Source: Hemibagrus wyckioides
Lineage: Eukaryota > Chordata > Actinopteri > Siluriformes > Bagridae
NCBI RefSeq assembly: GCF_019097595.1
Contig: NC_080729.1
Location: 2,597,417-2,661,416 of the forward strand
Length of the DNA: 64,000 nucleotides
Direction: 5' to 3'
A model generated the notes under the pieces. The model did no database searches, was not told where the DNA came from, and saw nothing but the letters and a program-made list of their open reading frames with translations. Each line of letters starts with the position of its first letter. Positions within the stretch are counted from its first letter, which is position 1. Below, piece after piece: positions 49,290-61,159 of this stretch. The translations under genes were made by a program, and so were the position numbers.

Positions 49290-49660
49290 TTTTAGCATTC
49301 CAAGTGCTTTATGAAATCTAATTGCATTATTTGGGTCTGGAGTCTTCGAAAAAGTAATTAAATTATCCACAGATCCCTCAGAGGGAGAAAAAGAAAGAGA
49401 AAGTGGCGTTATGAATTATTCATACAATGTACCAGGAGCTCATTAAGTAAAATGGACAACTTCATGTTTGTGATTACCGTTTTTACTGTAACGTGTAATT
49501 AAGCATCCCAGAAAAAGACTGCATGCTGATTTTAAAGGTAAACAGAAAGTCACTTTTTAGTTTCGTTATAAATAGCATTCAGATCCTACAATAAATCACT
49601 CGCGGTAATTAAGGCAAAGTAACCGGCCAGCGTGTCACTGAAACGCTGATTTATTGTTCG
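49290..49660. promoter_or_regulatory. candidate conserved non-coding element
   Basis: Unique sequence with gttatgaattattcatacaa, gtgtaattaagcatcccag and cggtaattaaggcaaag. Repeated TAATTA-type cores between two microsatellites suggest a retained enhancer; inference only. Confidence 0.28.
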
Positions 49661-49825
49661 AAAAGTCCAGCACTCGTGCTGCGTCGCTGCTCTAATTTGT
49701 AAAAAATGCTCTGAAAAACGGTAGAAACTGTAACCATAATGGCAGCATCATTATACACCATTTAGGTTGCGATTCTACACCAGTCACATCTTAACAGCTT
49801 TATTTGTGCTTTACAATGTTATGAA

Positions 49826-49852
49826 GTGTGTGTGTGTGTGTGTGTGTGTTAA
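49826..49852. repeat. (GT)n microsatellite
   Basis: Pure GT run. Confidence 0.9.
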
Positions 49853-50284
49853 AGCAAATGTCTATACAAAAACCCAAGACTCCAGTCTTTCCAGAATAAA
49901 ACACTTTTGATATTCAGTGGATTTAAATGCACAAACAGTTCATGTTCGCTAGCTTCTGCTAAAAACGGCCTGTTTCTCTCCTGCAGAGAAGCACAAACAT
50001 TTTATCTCAAAGGCCTCAAAGTTTTTACTTTAGCCTGCTGTTACTGATATCATTTGCCATGTTTCAAACAGAAATATACATGTTCAGCCCAATAGTTAGC
50101 TGGAAAAAAGTTCTCGCTATAAACAAGCGGTTAGTTATGAAGCTCTATTAGCCTGCTGCTTGCATGACTGACTGCTAGCGTAGTTAGCAGAATATGTGTC
50201 AAATCATGTGTCCATGTTGTACTAGGTGTGAGTGCAGGACTGTTTTTTTTTTAAATACCAATTTTGAGAAATCTTGTCTGCTAC

Positions 50285-51070
50285 CAAAGTAGTTCTGACC
50301 AATTATTTGACCTATTTGCCCCAAAAAGGAGTTCTGAGGAAACCTGTAAACCTCCAAAGGAATTCTGACCAATCCCACTGGCTTCTAAATGAATTCTGAC
50401 CAATCTCACTGGCTCATAAATAAATTCTGACCAATCCCACTGACTCCTAATTGCTTTCTGACCAATCCCACAGGCTCTTAAATGAATTCTGATCAATTAA
50501 GGAGCTATAAATAAAATCTGACCAATCCTGCTCACTCCACAAAAAAATCCAAATTACTCTGAAAGGATTTATTATCAATTTTGCCTGCTGCAAAAGAAAT
50601 TCTGACCAATCCAATTGCTCCAAAAGGAGTTCTCTGGAGAGAAACTCCAAAAGGAATTCTGTCTAATTCCATCTGGTCCAAAAGGAGCTCTGACCAATAC
50701 ATTTTGCTTCAGAAGTAATTTTTTTTCCAATCCCACCTGCTCCTAAATAAATTCTGACCAATCCTGCTACCTCCACAAGGAGCTCTGACCAAGCCTCTAT
50801 GCTTCGAAGGAAATTCTGAATAATCCTACTTACTCCTAAAGTTCTGACTTTACTAAAGTCCTGTCCTACCACATCACTTTCAGAAAAGTTCTGACCAATC
50901 CAGCTCATTCTGACGAATCCTCTATGCTTCAAAAGGAATTTTGACCAATCCCACATACTCCAGTAGAGATTCTGACTAACTCAGCTGACTCTTTAAGGAA
51001 TTCTTACCCTTCCTGCTTGTTCTGACCAAACTAGGCTGCTCTGGAAGGAATTCTGTTCCATATTCTGACA
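50285..51070. repeat. 31-bp degenerate minisatellite rich in CCAAT
   Basis: The phrase ttctgaccaatcccact recurs at 50363, 50394, 50425, 50456 and 50487, exactly every 31 bases, then more irregularly to about 51060 with units such as caaaaggaattctgaccaat. It is an old, diverged array. The Trp/Ser-rich minus-strand frames are by-products. Confidence 0.9.
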
Positions 51071-51654
51071 TAAATAGCTTGAAACATCTCAGATACCATA
51101 ATAAAGATTGATAAAACCTGCATGTGATTTGAGATAGCAGTTGAAGTGGATCATCATAGAAGCCTGTGTTTTTTTAAAAAAGTCACCTCTAAAAAGCCCC
51201 TCAGTCAATATTAAGGTCACCGCAAGCCAAAAGCCACACTTTTTTTTTGCACATCCCATAATTCCTCGTGTGAGACTAAAAACAAAGCAGAGGCCATTGG
51301 CATGCTGCAGGCTGGACCGTCCTGTGCCAGTGTTGTCACATGTTCTGGAGTTAGTACACTACACCACTGTGCAGTGACTGTAAATGAGCTTACAGGCTGC
51401 AGAACAGATCAGCCTCCAATATCTGCCTGTCCTTTAGTGACCTCTAACCCAACAGAGCACCTGTGGGGTCGGAGCATCAGGGGATGGTGTTTCTCTCCAC
51501 CTACCAATGGCTGCAAACTTTATTAGGAGCTGTAAAAAGGTTCTGGGTCTGACAGGATGGGTCTAAGCTTAAACACTAGGTCTTAAGTTGTTATAGATTT
51601 CCTGTCTATAACATAGCAGGAGATGGGTCTTTTTTAGATTTTAGAAGCTCCTTG

Positions 51655-51785
51655 GATTTACATTTACAGTATTTGACAGATGCCCTTATCCAGAGTGACT
51701 TACATGGATCTCATTTATACAACTGAGCATATGAGGGTTAAGGACCTATCCCTACTGGGATTTGAACTCACAACCTTCCAGTCAG
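51655..51785 (-). mobile_element. tRNA-derived SINE, minus orientation
   Basis: The reverse complement of the SINE tail (atgcccttatccagagtgac) comes first, then the core (gagggttaaggacctatccc) and the B-box-like gggatttgaactcacaacc. Confidence 0.75.
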
Positions 51786-51794
51786 TAGACCGAA

Positions 51795-51980
51795 ACCTAG
51801 CCTTTAATTGTCACGTATACATTACATCATAGTAAAATACTTTTCCTAGGATGTTAGGGTCAGAGGACAGGGTCAGCCATGATACAGCTTTCTTGGAGTA
51901 GAGGGAGTTGCTCAAGGCCCCAACAGTGGCAGCTTAGTAGTGCTGGAGTTTGAACCAATGACCTCCTGATCAACAGTCTG
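51795..51980 (-). mobile_element. tRNA-derived SINE, minus orientation
   Basis: Same family as 29820-30035: gatgttagggtcagaggaca, gccatgatacagctttcttg, ttgctcaaggccccaacagt, cagcttagtagtgctggagt, gaccaatgacctcctgatca-type head. It is back-to-back with the SINE before it. Confidence 0.7.
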
Positions 51981-52124
51981 GTGCAGAAAACAAAAAACAT
52001 CCAGCAAATGGCAGTTCTGTGGTCTTGTGTGATGAAGAACTTCAGAGGAGGACAGCCTTTGAGCCATCAGGAAGGATACAGTACCTCAAATAATGACTCT
52101 TTACAGTCAGGCTGAGCAGAAAAG

Positions 52125-52620
52125 CATCTCAGAACTTGCCAAACCTTGTGGAACTTGCTGAACCTTGCAGAACTTGCTGAACCTTGAATCACTTGCTGAA
52201 CCTTGTAGAACCTGCTAAGCCTTGCAGAACTTCCTGAACCTTGCAGAACTTGCTGCACCTTAAAGAACCTGCTGAACCTTCCTGAATCTTGCTGAGCCTT
52301 GTAGAACTTGCTAAGCCTTGCAGAACTTGCTGTACCTTGTAGAACTTGCTGGACCTTGTAGAACTTGCTGAATTTTGTAGAACTTGTTGAACCTTGTAGA
52401 ACTTGCTAAGCCTTGCAGAACTTGCTGTACCTTGTAGAACTTGCTGGACCTTGTAGAACTTGCTGAATTTTGTAGAACTTTCTAAACCTTGCAGAACTTG
52501 TTGAACCTTGTAGAACTTGCTAAACCTTGTGGAACTTGCTAAAGCTTGCAGAACTTGTTGAGCCTTGTAGAACTTGCTAAACCTTGTGGAACTTGCTGAA
52601 CTTTGTAGAACTTGCTAAAC
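52125..52620. repeat. 19-bp minisatellite (GAACTTGCTGAACCTTGTA)n
   Basis: About 25 diverged tandem units built from gaacttgct and aaccttg(t/c)a halves. A frame on the minus strand shows FYKVQQV-type repetition as a consequence. Unrelated in sequence to the 19-bp array at 24300. Confidence 0.92.
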
Positions 52621-55239
52621 CGAACATGGACAGATAACTATTATTCTTGAGCAAGTTTTGCACCAAAAGATCTATTTCACAAAAAAATATATGTCGTGAC
52701 AATTCTGTCAGCAAAAGCGGTGGGATCTCCCATACCATGTAAACAGAAATGGCTAAAAATAACTTGGATGAAATGAAAGTTATCCATCGTTCCACAAAAT
52801 TCTTGTGAGAACCGGCTCTGCATCTCTGCACCCAGTCCACCCTCAAAGGACGTTAGCCTAGTAGCAATGCTAACACCGCTAATAATTAATGAAATTCTGC
52901 AAGGGTGAGTTAGCATTATGCAAATGAGGTCATGCTAATCTCTCCAATTAGCTTTCATCTGCTCTATATTATAAGGACGTGTCCCCCTTGAAGTGTATAA
53001 AGTATTTACATGACAGAAAGTTAGCTAGTCAGCAGTCTAGCGTGAAGGGGGGAGAAAATTATCTGATCTTAAAGAGAAGAGCAGAAGAGAAGCAGTGGCC
53101 GGATTAAAAAAAAAAATAACAGCACAAGGAACCCATCACTTCAGCATCGATCAGAGGAAAGGGAAAAGAATCGCAGAGCCTCGAGCGGCGACTACAAGTG
53201 AAAGCGGTCAATCTGGATTGTACAAAACGGCCCTGGGATGTGAGCGTAGCGGCATATGGGAGAGAACCCGTGCATATATTTTACCACCACCGAGTCATCG
53301 CCTCCAGCTGAGATAACCGAATTAGAGGCAGCAGCATAGCAGCTCGGGTTCTCAAAGCGAGGAAGACCAAAGCGAGATGACAGCGCGCATATTTTACATT
53401 CTCTTCAGCATCTATATGTCTGTAAGACATATGAGTGGGAAAGTAGAACCACACAAAAGCCTTATCTTGAGAGTACATGGCTTCTGAAAAAAATGGAGCA
53501 AAAGGTTGTGAGTTTTTACAAAAAAAGGATCGTTTTGGTCGTCAACACGCTGGTTGACATAGAACCTTTCTGCATAGCACCTTTAAGGCTGAAGAAACAA
53601 ACCAAAGAACCATTTAGTTCCTTTAAATAAATAAAAAATTATAGATGACTGGCTTTCTAAAGCGGTTCTAACTGGAACCTTTAACAAGCTGTTGTAGGGG
53701 TCTATATAGAACATTCAAGGACTCGCCCACAGGAATGTCTAGATCCATGATGTGTCTCAAAGAACCTTTTAATATTTAAGTTAAGATTCAACTTACACAA
53801 GGGTTCTTTAGATAGATGAGAGTTCTGAGCTTTCAAAGGTGGTTCTAACTGGACTCTTTTTGATTTAGGGTTCTACATAGAACTTTTAAGGCTGAAGAAA
53901 CAAACCAAAGAACCATTTAGTTCCTTTAAAAAATGTTTTGGTTCTGTTAAAACTAATAGAAAATGATAGAGATCTGGCTTTCTAAAGTGGTTTTAACTGG
54001 AACCTAAAGTTAGAACCCTCAAGCACTCACCCACAGGAATGTCTAGATCCATGATGTTTCTCAAACAAAGAAACTTTTAATATTTATGTTAAGATATAAC
54101 TTACACAAAGTTTCTTGGATGGATAAGAGTTCTCAGCTTTCAAAGGTGGTTCTAACTGGACCCCTTTTGATATAAGGTTCCACATAGAACTTTTAGTTCT
54201 GAAGATACAAACCAAAGAACCAGTTTCTTTAAAAACTGTTTTAGTTCTGTTTAAACAAATAAAAAATTATAGAGGTCTGGCTTTCTAAAGTGGTTCTAAC
54301 TGGAAAGTTTAACAAGCTGTTGTAGGGTTCTATATAGAACCCAGAGGAGTCTAGATCCATGATGTGTCAAACAAAGAACCTTTTAATATTTAAATTAAGA
54401 TGTAACTTTAAACATTGTGTATACACAAGGGTTCTTACATAGAACCTTTAAGGGTTGACCCAGATGAACAAATCTTATTACATATTACTTAAAACATATT
54501 AAAGTTTTTTTTTTCAACAGGTTTAACCTAAATACTGTATACACAAGGGTTCTTCGGGTAAATAAAGTTTTTAGATTTTTTAAAATGGTTCTAGTTATAG
54601 GGAATCATTCTGGGGTTCTATATAGAACAGTCATTTGATCACAAGTACTAATCGAAGAGAAATTTAAACTTCAGGTTTAGGTGTAAACTTTTTCGCTAGC
54701 GTATATACAAAGGTTTAAGGGTTCTTTGGATAGATTAGGGTTCTAGCTTTCAAAAGTGATTCTAACTAGATCCTTTACACCCTTATAAATAAAGGTGCCA
54801 AGAATCAAGAATCAAAACAGTAAATGGTTTTTTAAAGAACCTGTTTTTCTTAGTGCCATAAAGAACATTTTTTAGTCTAAAGAACCTTTTTCTACTACAA
54901 AGAACCTTTTGTGCAATGGAAACGTTCTACGGATGTTAAAGGTCCTTCATAGAATCATCCACCGTGATAAAGAACCATTGTTTTTAAGAGTGCATGGTAG
55001 GAACTTCTTGTTTCAGGGTTCTACACGGTACATTCATCTGACAACAGGAACTAATTAAAGAATCCTTTAGATGAGTTCCTGGAACCTTGAGTTCCAGGTT
55101 TCTGTGAACACTATCAGAAAGCAGGTTTCTTAAGGGTTCTTTAGATAGATTAGGGTTCTAGATTTTGGGATCTGTTTTGCTTTAAATATAACAATATTTT
55201 TTCTCTTCACTTTTTATTGTTGTATTTTTACTTTGCTGG

Positions 55240-55500
55240 TTATTAAAAACGTAAACACTTTCACGTGAATTTCACGAGGTCACGTATTGTTTGGATAAGC
55301 GCTCGGAAGGACGAGGGAAAACAGAAAACGTGTGAAAACGTGCGTGACTTTTTCCAGCAGCTGGGGCAAAACCGGTCGAAGTCATTTGCATATTTTAATG
55401 GATTAGTTCAATTATTCGTGCGTGACGCTGTTGTTTACTGGGTCTGCTGCCTTGTTAGCTCTCGGTCCACGTGTTCCTCCGTTCTGCAGAAGATAAAGAA
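55240..55500. promoter_or_regulatory. candidate conserved non-coding element inside the repeat field
   Basis: A unique stretch (cgaagtcatttgcatatttt, aatggattagttcaattatt) containing an octamer-like ATTTGCATA at about 55383. It breaks the surrounding degenerate repeats. Inference only. Confidence 0.25.
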
Positions 55501-55517
55501 AAAAAGCAAACGGGAAA

Positions 55518-55524
55518 ACACACA

Positions 55525-55562
<38 letters not shown>
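55518..55562. repeat. (CA)n microsatellite
   Basis: CA run with one CAAA interruption. Confidence 0.9.
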
Positions 55563-55565
<3 letters not shown>

Positions 55566-55701
55566 AAGAACACTAACCCATAAGATTAACCTGGAGTATG
55601 ATGCTGCTGTTTCATCATGATGATGACGCTGAGATTTATCGATGCTCTACTCTACACCGTGCCAATAATAGAATACTGTCTAATGGAAGCAGACAACATG
55701 G

Positions 55702-55702
55702 T

Positions 55703-55733
<31 letters not shown>
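55702..55733. repeat. (CA)n microsatellite
   Basis: Pure CA run within otherwise unique sequence (55590-55930) that might be regulatory. Confidence 0.9.
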
Positions 55734-55738
<5 letters not shown>

Positions 55739-58109
55739 ACTGTCCATAATCCAGCACACAGATTGCTGTAGATTTGATTTTTGCAGCCTCATCCTGCCAG
55801 GAGGCAATTCATATTCAGCGCTATTTATGGTTCCCGTTGCGGGCATCAATATCGACTTGACACGTTTTTGACATGCAGCCAGCTGCGAAATCAGAAACGG
55901 CGCATAATTTCATGTTCCCTTCCTGCCGACTTTATTTAGCACCCTGACACCGGCCTTTTTTTTCCTCCGTAAGACGTCGTAGGAACATGAAGCATCAGCG
56001 ATATTTCTCCAGCAGACGGCTGGATCTTTGAACAAAAAAAACGCGTCTGTTTGATCTCGGTGGAGTTGGAGGTTCAGGCAGGTTCCTGGTTTTTCATTCA
56101 GTAAAGCAGCAAAAAACAACCAGCAGCGGGATGTTCCTGCTTTATAACGTTCTGCAACGAAGGAACGGAACTTTTATTTTTCCTTCTAACTTGTGTGTTG
56201 GTCAGGATAAAGGTCAATGCTTTCGAAAGTGGATCTCACCAGATAGCTTTGTTTTAAGGATATTTAAGACGAGTTCTCCTTCAGGAACCAGTGAAAGAAC
56301 TTTCAAGTGTTAGGGGTGCCAAAATTTTTGCCCATCTATAGTGTATATGCTTGGAATTTAAACAGCTTCTAGCTTTCAAAAGTGATTCTAACAAGGTTCT
56401 TCACACATTCTCTTAAAATAAAAGTTCCAGGAAGAACCAAACAGGGGTTTCGAAGTGATGCCATAGAGGAACCATTTTTGGTTCCTGAAAGAACCTTTCA
56501 GTAAAATTTTAGGGTTTTAAAAAAAATGAAGATGTTTTTTCTTAGTGGTGTAAAGAATTTTTATAGTCTAAAGAACATTTTTCTACTACAAAGAACATGT
56601 TCAATCAAAACGTTCCATGGATCTTAAAGGTTCTTCGCAGAACCGTCCATCATTAGGTTGCCCTAATGGTTGCCTATCTATAGTGTATATGCTTAGATGT
56701 AAAAAAAAAGGGAGGGGGTATTTTGATAGATTAGCCTTCTATAAGGAACATTTTATTGTTAATGTTTTACATAGAACATTTAAGGGTTCCCCCAAAAAAC
56801 AGACCCTTTTAAGTTCTTGGTTTAACTTTTGTTTTCTTTAATAATGTACATACACCACTTTTATTGAAAAAAATATATGGGTTCTGGAAATATGTTGGGT
56901 TCTTAGCATCTAAATGGAACACATTTTTATACAAGATCCCTCTGTTGAAGTTCTACATAGAAATTTTAAGCGTTCCTCAGATAAGAGTTCTAGCTTAAAC
57001 ATATTTTCCTTTAATAATATTTGTACACTCATAAAAATTGTGTTCTTTAAGATTTCTTCACATAGATTAGGGTTCCTAGTGTTCTATAAGGAACCCTTTT
57101 ATTGCTTTCAAACCCTGTGATGTAGAACCTTTAAGTGTTCCCCTGGAAAAAAAGAACCCTTTAAAGTTTTAAGCTGAAATTATTTTCTCTAATAATGTAT
57201 ATAAACTCTTATAAAAAGTGTGTTCCCCATGAGTTCTTTAGATAGATCAGGGTTCTTAGTGTCCTATAAGGAACACTATGTTACTGAAATCTTATGTTCT
57301 ACAGATGAAGAGCCTTGAATAGATTTTCTTGAATAGAGTTTCTCAGTGGTGTGTACTCTGTCTTAAGGGTCATTTAGATAGAGCTGGACTTACAGAGTTC
57401 TAAAAGGATACCAGAGGGTCGAAACTGCAGTTTGGATGATTACTTTTTGCAGGAAAAGGGTTTTGTTGTAAGGTTTTAAAAGTGGAGCACTGAAGGGTTC
57501 TCCCAGAGGAACCAACCAAATATCTCTTCAGATAGAGTTCTGGGTTTGAACAAATTATTTATTTGTAATATTTTAGATTTTTGTGAAAAAAAATTTCTAG
57601 GGTTCTATAGAATATATTTATGGTTATATGGTAAAAAAAAACAAACAAACAAAAAAACCCCTCAGTAAACCTGAACAAACTTTTTAAAGACTGTAGTTTT
57701 CCTGAAATTTTGAAATTGGAAAAACTTCGGAAATTTTCTTTTTGCTGCGTTGTGATTGGCTGATTGGATAAATGCATGCATTTATTGACACAGTATCCGT
57801 ACACTTTTGTTTGTTTGTTTGACGTGTGACAGCAATCAGTCGCTTCGAAACCCTTAACGCAGTGTTACATTTCCTGTCCCGGGTTTTAGTTACCATTTAA
57901 AACTTTCCTTTCGACTGAGTTTGCACTTTATCAGAGTGGAACATCTCCCTGTGCGGCCCTGCGTATATTATTTACTTTATTTTCCCGAGCTCCTGGAAAC
58001 AAGCTGGTTAAGACATTATATTGTTTCCTAGCAGATGTTTACAACAGCGCTCAAGCTTTCTGACATGTCACTCCTATTTCATCACATTTTTGCTGCGGCT
58101 AAATCGAGC

Positions 58110-58180
58110 CCAGCGTCTCTGCCGCCGCCGCCGCCGTCGCCTCCTCCTCCTCCTCCTCGTCCTCATCCTCGTCCTCCTCG
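58110..58180. repeat. (GCC)n-(TCC)n trinucleotide tract
   Basis: gccgccgccgccg followed by cctcctcctcctcc and cctcgt units. The Pro-rich plus-strand frame at 58035-58250 derives from it and does not resemble a known gene. Confidence 0.85.
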
Positions 58181-58299
58181 TGAATCCACCGCGACTTTGA
58201 CATGTCCTACGAGCCTGACAATATCGCATTCCGGCTCTCACCTAAACTGACTTAATAGGAAACCTGACATATTTTTGCAGCAAAATATTTTCCCCCTGC

Positions 58300-58740
58300 C
58301 AAAGGTGCTTCGACGGAGCGGCCGAAACTTGAGCACGACGCGTCACAGATTTGGCGAGCAAATAGCATTAGGCGTCCGAGAATTAATTGTATCCTTGCAG
58401 GAGGGGAGGTTTTCAAATGCAAATGTCAGCTCATTTTAGCAGGTAATACAAAACTGCCAGGAGGCACTCGGTACGCTGCCTCTCATCTTTAGAACCGGGG
58501 TAGATTTATTCACCCATACACACACACACACACTGTAGCCCGTCTGATTCTTCTTGTCCTCTACTAGCCTAATAAAAAGCCAATAAAAGGCTGCGGCTCG
58601 ATCCATTCTGCTATCTTTCTCGCCGCTCAGTGTGCCGTGTCACCGAGGCAGAGATAAGTTTCACTGCCATTTTATCATATTAGAGACAATTAGTAAGGAC
58701 TTGGCAGTTAGTAAAAGCTTTCAGACCATGATATGAAAGA
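58300..58740. promoter_or_regulatory. candidate conserved non-coding element with POU octamer
   Basis: Repeat-free except for a short (CA)n at 58517-58535. Contains a perfect octamer ATGCAAAT (58417-58424), the homeodomain-type gagaattaattgtatcc, ttttatcatattagagac and aattagtaaggac. The density of such words and the lack of decay fit a developmental enhancer in the DSEL-side gene desert; not proven. Confidence 0.35.
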
Positions 58741-59365
58741 AACCAGAGTGTATTTATGATTCGTTTTGCAGTAACATCTAAGCATTGAGACCTTCACATG
58801 GTGGATAAAGAACATTTATATTCACAGGCGGATAGAAACCAAGCTGAAGCTTAATAATGGTAGCTGTTATAAAAAAACGGTGTGTAGAGCTATTATTACA
58901 CAAATCATACAAGAGCTGGGGTAACTTTAATATCACATATCATGATGTTCAGAGAAATGCTGATGATAGCTAGTATGATACTGCTCATGTAAAATGAATT
59001 CATATCTTGTTACTGACACTTTAGACCCAATATCGGAGAAAAATCATGAATTCTGTAGTTTGGCTTCATAAATCGATCCCAAATGAGGAGTGAAACTCTT
59101 GATGCAGTTCTACTAATTGTAAGCGCTCTTGTCTTATCATATGAATGGATCAAACCTGCATGTTGTATAATACTGATTATAGTGGGACCTCAGCAAATGA
59201 GTTTAATTCATTCTGGAGGCGAGTTCTTAAGGCGAAATTGTGTATTGTGAAATGAACGTTCCCATAAGAAATAATGTAGATGCAGGTAATCCGTTCCAGC
59301 TCCCAAAAATGTTACCAGTATTCCCAATACGAAGCTATGTAAACTGTACGGCTGCTTACAAAGAA
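58740..59365. other. intergenic, no gene seen
   Basis: Unique AT-leaning sequence leading up to the palindromes, with no supported feature. Confidence 0.35.
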
Positions 59366-59370
59366 TTGAC

Positions 59371-59506
59371 CCAAGCCAAGCATTCCATGTCAAGGGTCCT
59401 TACAGGAAGTTGCTAAACAAATACCTCTTTAGATAGAGTTTTGGGTCGAACCAATGTTTCATTTCTAAAAATTCTAGGGTTCTATAGAGGATACTTACGG
59501 TTAACT

Positions 59507-59548
<42 letters not shown>

Positions 59549-59684
59549 AGTTAACCGTAAGTATCCTCTATAGAACCCTAGAATTTTTAGAAATGAAACA
59601 TTGGTTCGACCCAAAACTCTATCTAAAGAGGTATTTGTTTAGCAACTTCCTGTAAGGACCCTTGACATGGAATGCTTGGCTTGG
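59371..59684. repeat. 314-bp apparently perfect palindrome with (TA)n centre
   Basis: Every position checked pairs with its mirror: the left arm ccaagccaagcattccatgt... and right arm ...acatggaatgcttggcttgg. The inner limit ttaactcaaa (59501) mirrors tttgagttaa (59545-59554). The axis is at 59527/59528 inside a (TA)n run. The outer half of each arm contains the ttctagggttctata phrase of the 53-57 kb repeat family. Confidence 0.93.
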
Positions 59685-59688
59685 CTTA

Positions 59689-59714
59689 TATCATATAAAA
59701 TTTAAATGAATCCC

Positions 59715-59782
<68 letters not shown>

Positions 59783-59808
59783 GGGATTCATTTAAATTTT
59801 ATATGATA
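59689..59808. repeat. 120-bp apparently perfect palindrome with (AT)n centre
   Basis: The left arm tatcatataaaatttaaatg... up to catgtgtatata mirrors ...tatacacatg through attttatatgata on the right. The axis is within about 58 bases of pure AT. Only four bases separate it from the palindrome before it. Confidence 0.93.
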
Positions 59809-60079
59809 AAAAGACACGATTGAATCATCAACTCAGCCCTCAATGTGAAATTTGGCCTGTAGCTCCTGAGGTTCACCCCTGATGTCTTTTATCCTTGTTC
59901 CTGCCTCTTTTTCCCCCTCTTATCTCAGCCTGGATGGTCTGGAGTGTATCCTTTGCACACTTGTACACCTCAGTATTGAAGCTGACACTTTTCAACTTAT
60001 GTTTAGACTAGACTGAGTACCTGAGCTGTTTCTTGCACCGTCTCCTGATTCATCCGTCATCTCGCTTCTGGCTTTTTTT

Positions 60080-60440
60080 AAACTGCAGTGTTTTTTGATC
60101 GACCAGAAAGATTTAACATACCACAGCGTAGGAGAAGGCGGCTGGAAGAGCGAGGGGTTTACATTATCTGCTTAATCTCCCTTTTCATCATGAATCGATT
60201 AACTGGACCAGTAAAATTAATTACACCCAGACTGCAGCGTAATTACCGACATGACGGCTGCCTCCCAAAAGTTGGATTCGATTATCATGGTACAAAGAAA
60301 AGGCAGATTGAAGGAGAGATGGAAAAATGACATATCTATGCGATCTGACAGCTTAAAGGACCGGAATACACCAGCTACTTTTGCAGGATTTTTTTCATTG
60401 GAATGCATATCCAGACCAGGGAAACGGCGCTAACGTTTCC
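60080..60440. promoter_or_regulatory. candidate conserved non-coding element
   Basis: A unique, well-balanced block (gatttaacataccacagcgt, catgaatcgattaactggac, aaaattaattacacccagac, gcgtaattaccgacatgacg) with clustered homeodomain cores. The three short ORFs across it have no recognisable domain. The style strongly suggests an enhancer, but this is by eye only. Confidence 0.33.
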
Positions 60441-61140
60441 ATCGTGTGCGTACGTGACAGATGTTGACAGCACGTGTTATTTCATCGTGAAGATCCATAT
60501 GTCTAATAAGATGCATTTTCAAGCAGGAAAAGTGTCGATCTGAAGTGTCTGAAGTCCTTCTGCTTCAAAATGGATTTTTTTAATAGATTCTAGATCATTA
60601 AACCCAGAGGCACCAACAAAATCTCATCAGTTTTTTTTCTGCTTGTTGCTTGATGCACATCTGCATCTGGCAAAACATATTTACCCTCATATTCCCCCAG
60701 AAATCAACCCAACAGAGCAAACATCCTGCGCTAGTATCACATGATCACTTAGTCTACATGCTATTGAAAGAAAGCCAGATTGCTGAGGTGTTTTTTTTTT
60801 ACTGTATAATTCTATTTTTTCTCCTCTGCCTGCTAGGATTTTCTTGTTAGCAGTGTTGGCACGGCTGTAAACCTAATAAACCCGGTATATACAGTGTGTA
60901 TAATGTCTTCAGTAGCGGTGTGTGGAGGGACTGTGGAACTGTGCAAATATGAGGAGAACTTTTGAGAACGTGGGCTGGAGTTCTGGGTGGCTTCTTTTTT
61001 TATGATCGAAAACTTGCTGTAGCGGCACTGAGGGTGAGTAAGGGGGAGGTGCCAAAACTTTTTCACAGAGAGCGGAAAGTGAGTTGGCTGGGATTAAGGA
61101 GGAGTTTGAGGTGTGGTCTTAATTTAATTGTTTAAGAAAT
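60440..61140. other. intergenic, no gene seen
   Basis: Unique sequence up to the minisatellite. The phrase gtgccaaaactttttcacag at 61050 echoes transposon ends, but no element could be delimited. Confidence 0.3.
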
Positions 61141-61159
61141 TACTTCTAGCATTTTAGGA

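Larger units (their letters stand above)
53560..57560. repeat. long degenerate repeat field built on a GGTTCTATATAGAACC palindrome
   Basis: Throughout about 4 kb, phrases such as agggttctatatagaac, ggttctaactggaaccttt, agggttctttagatagatta and caaaccaaagaaccatttag recur at irregular spacing. At 53570-54480 three to four units of about 300 bases repeat in order. Copies continue in part at 48720-48800 and 59400-59560. It may be an old satellite or nested MITEs; no coding frame is supported. Confidence 0.7.

Noticed and set aside
51302..51526. Possible Tc1 remnant with an NPTEHLWG-like stretch
   Set aside because: Only one short motif resembles the transposase and no termini were found, so it was not listed as an element.
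58035..58250. Proline-rich ORF
   Set aside because: Caused by a (GCC)n/(TCC)n run. No splice sites or domain, and the surroundings look non-coding.
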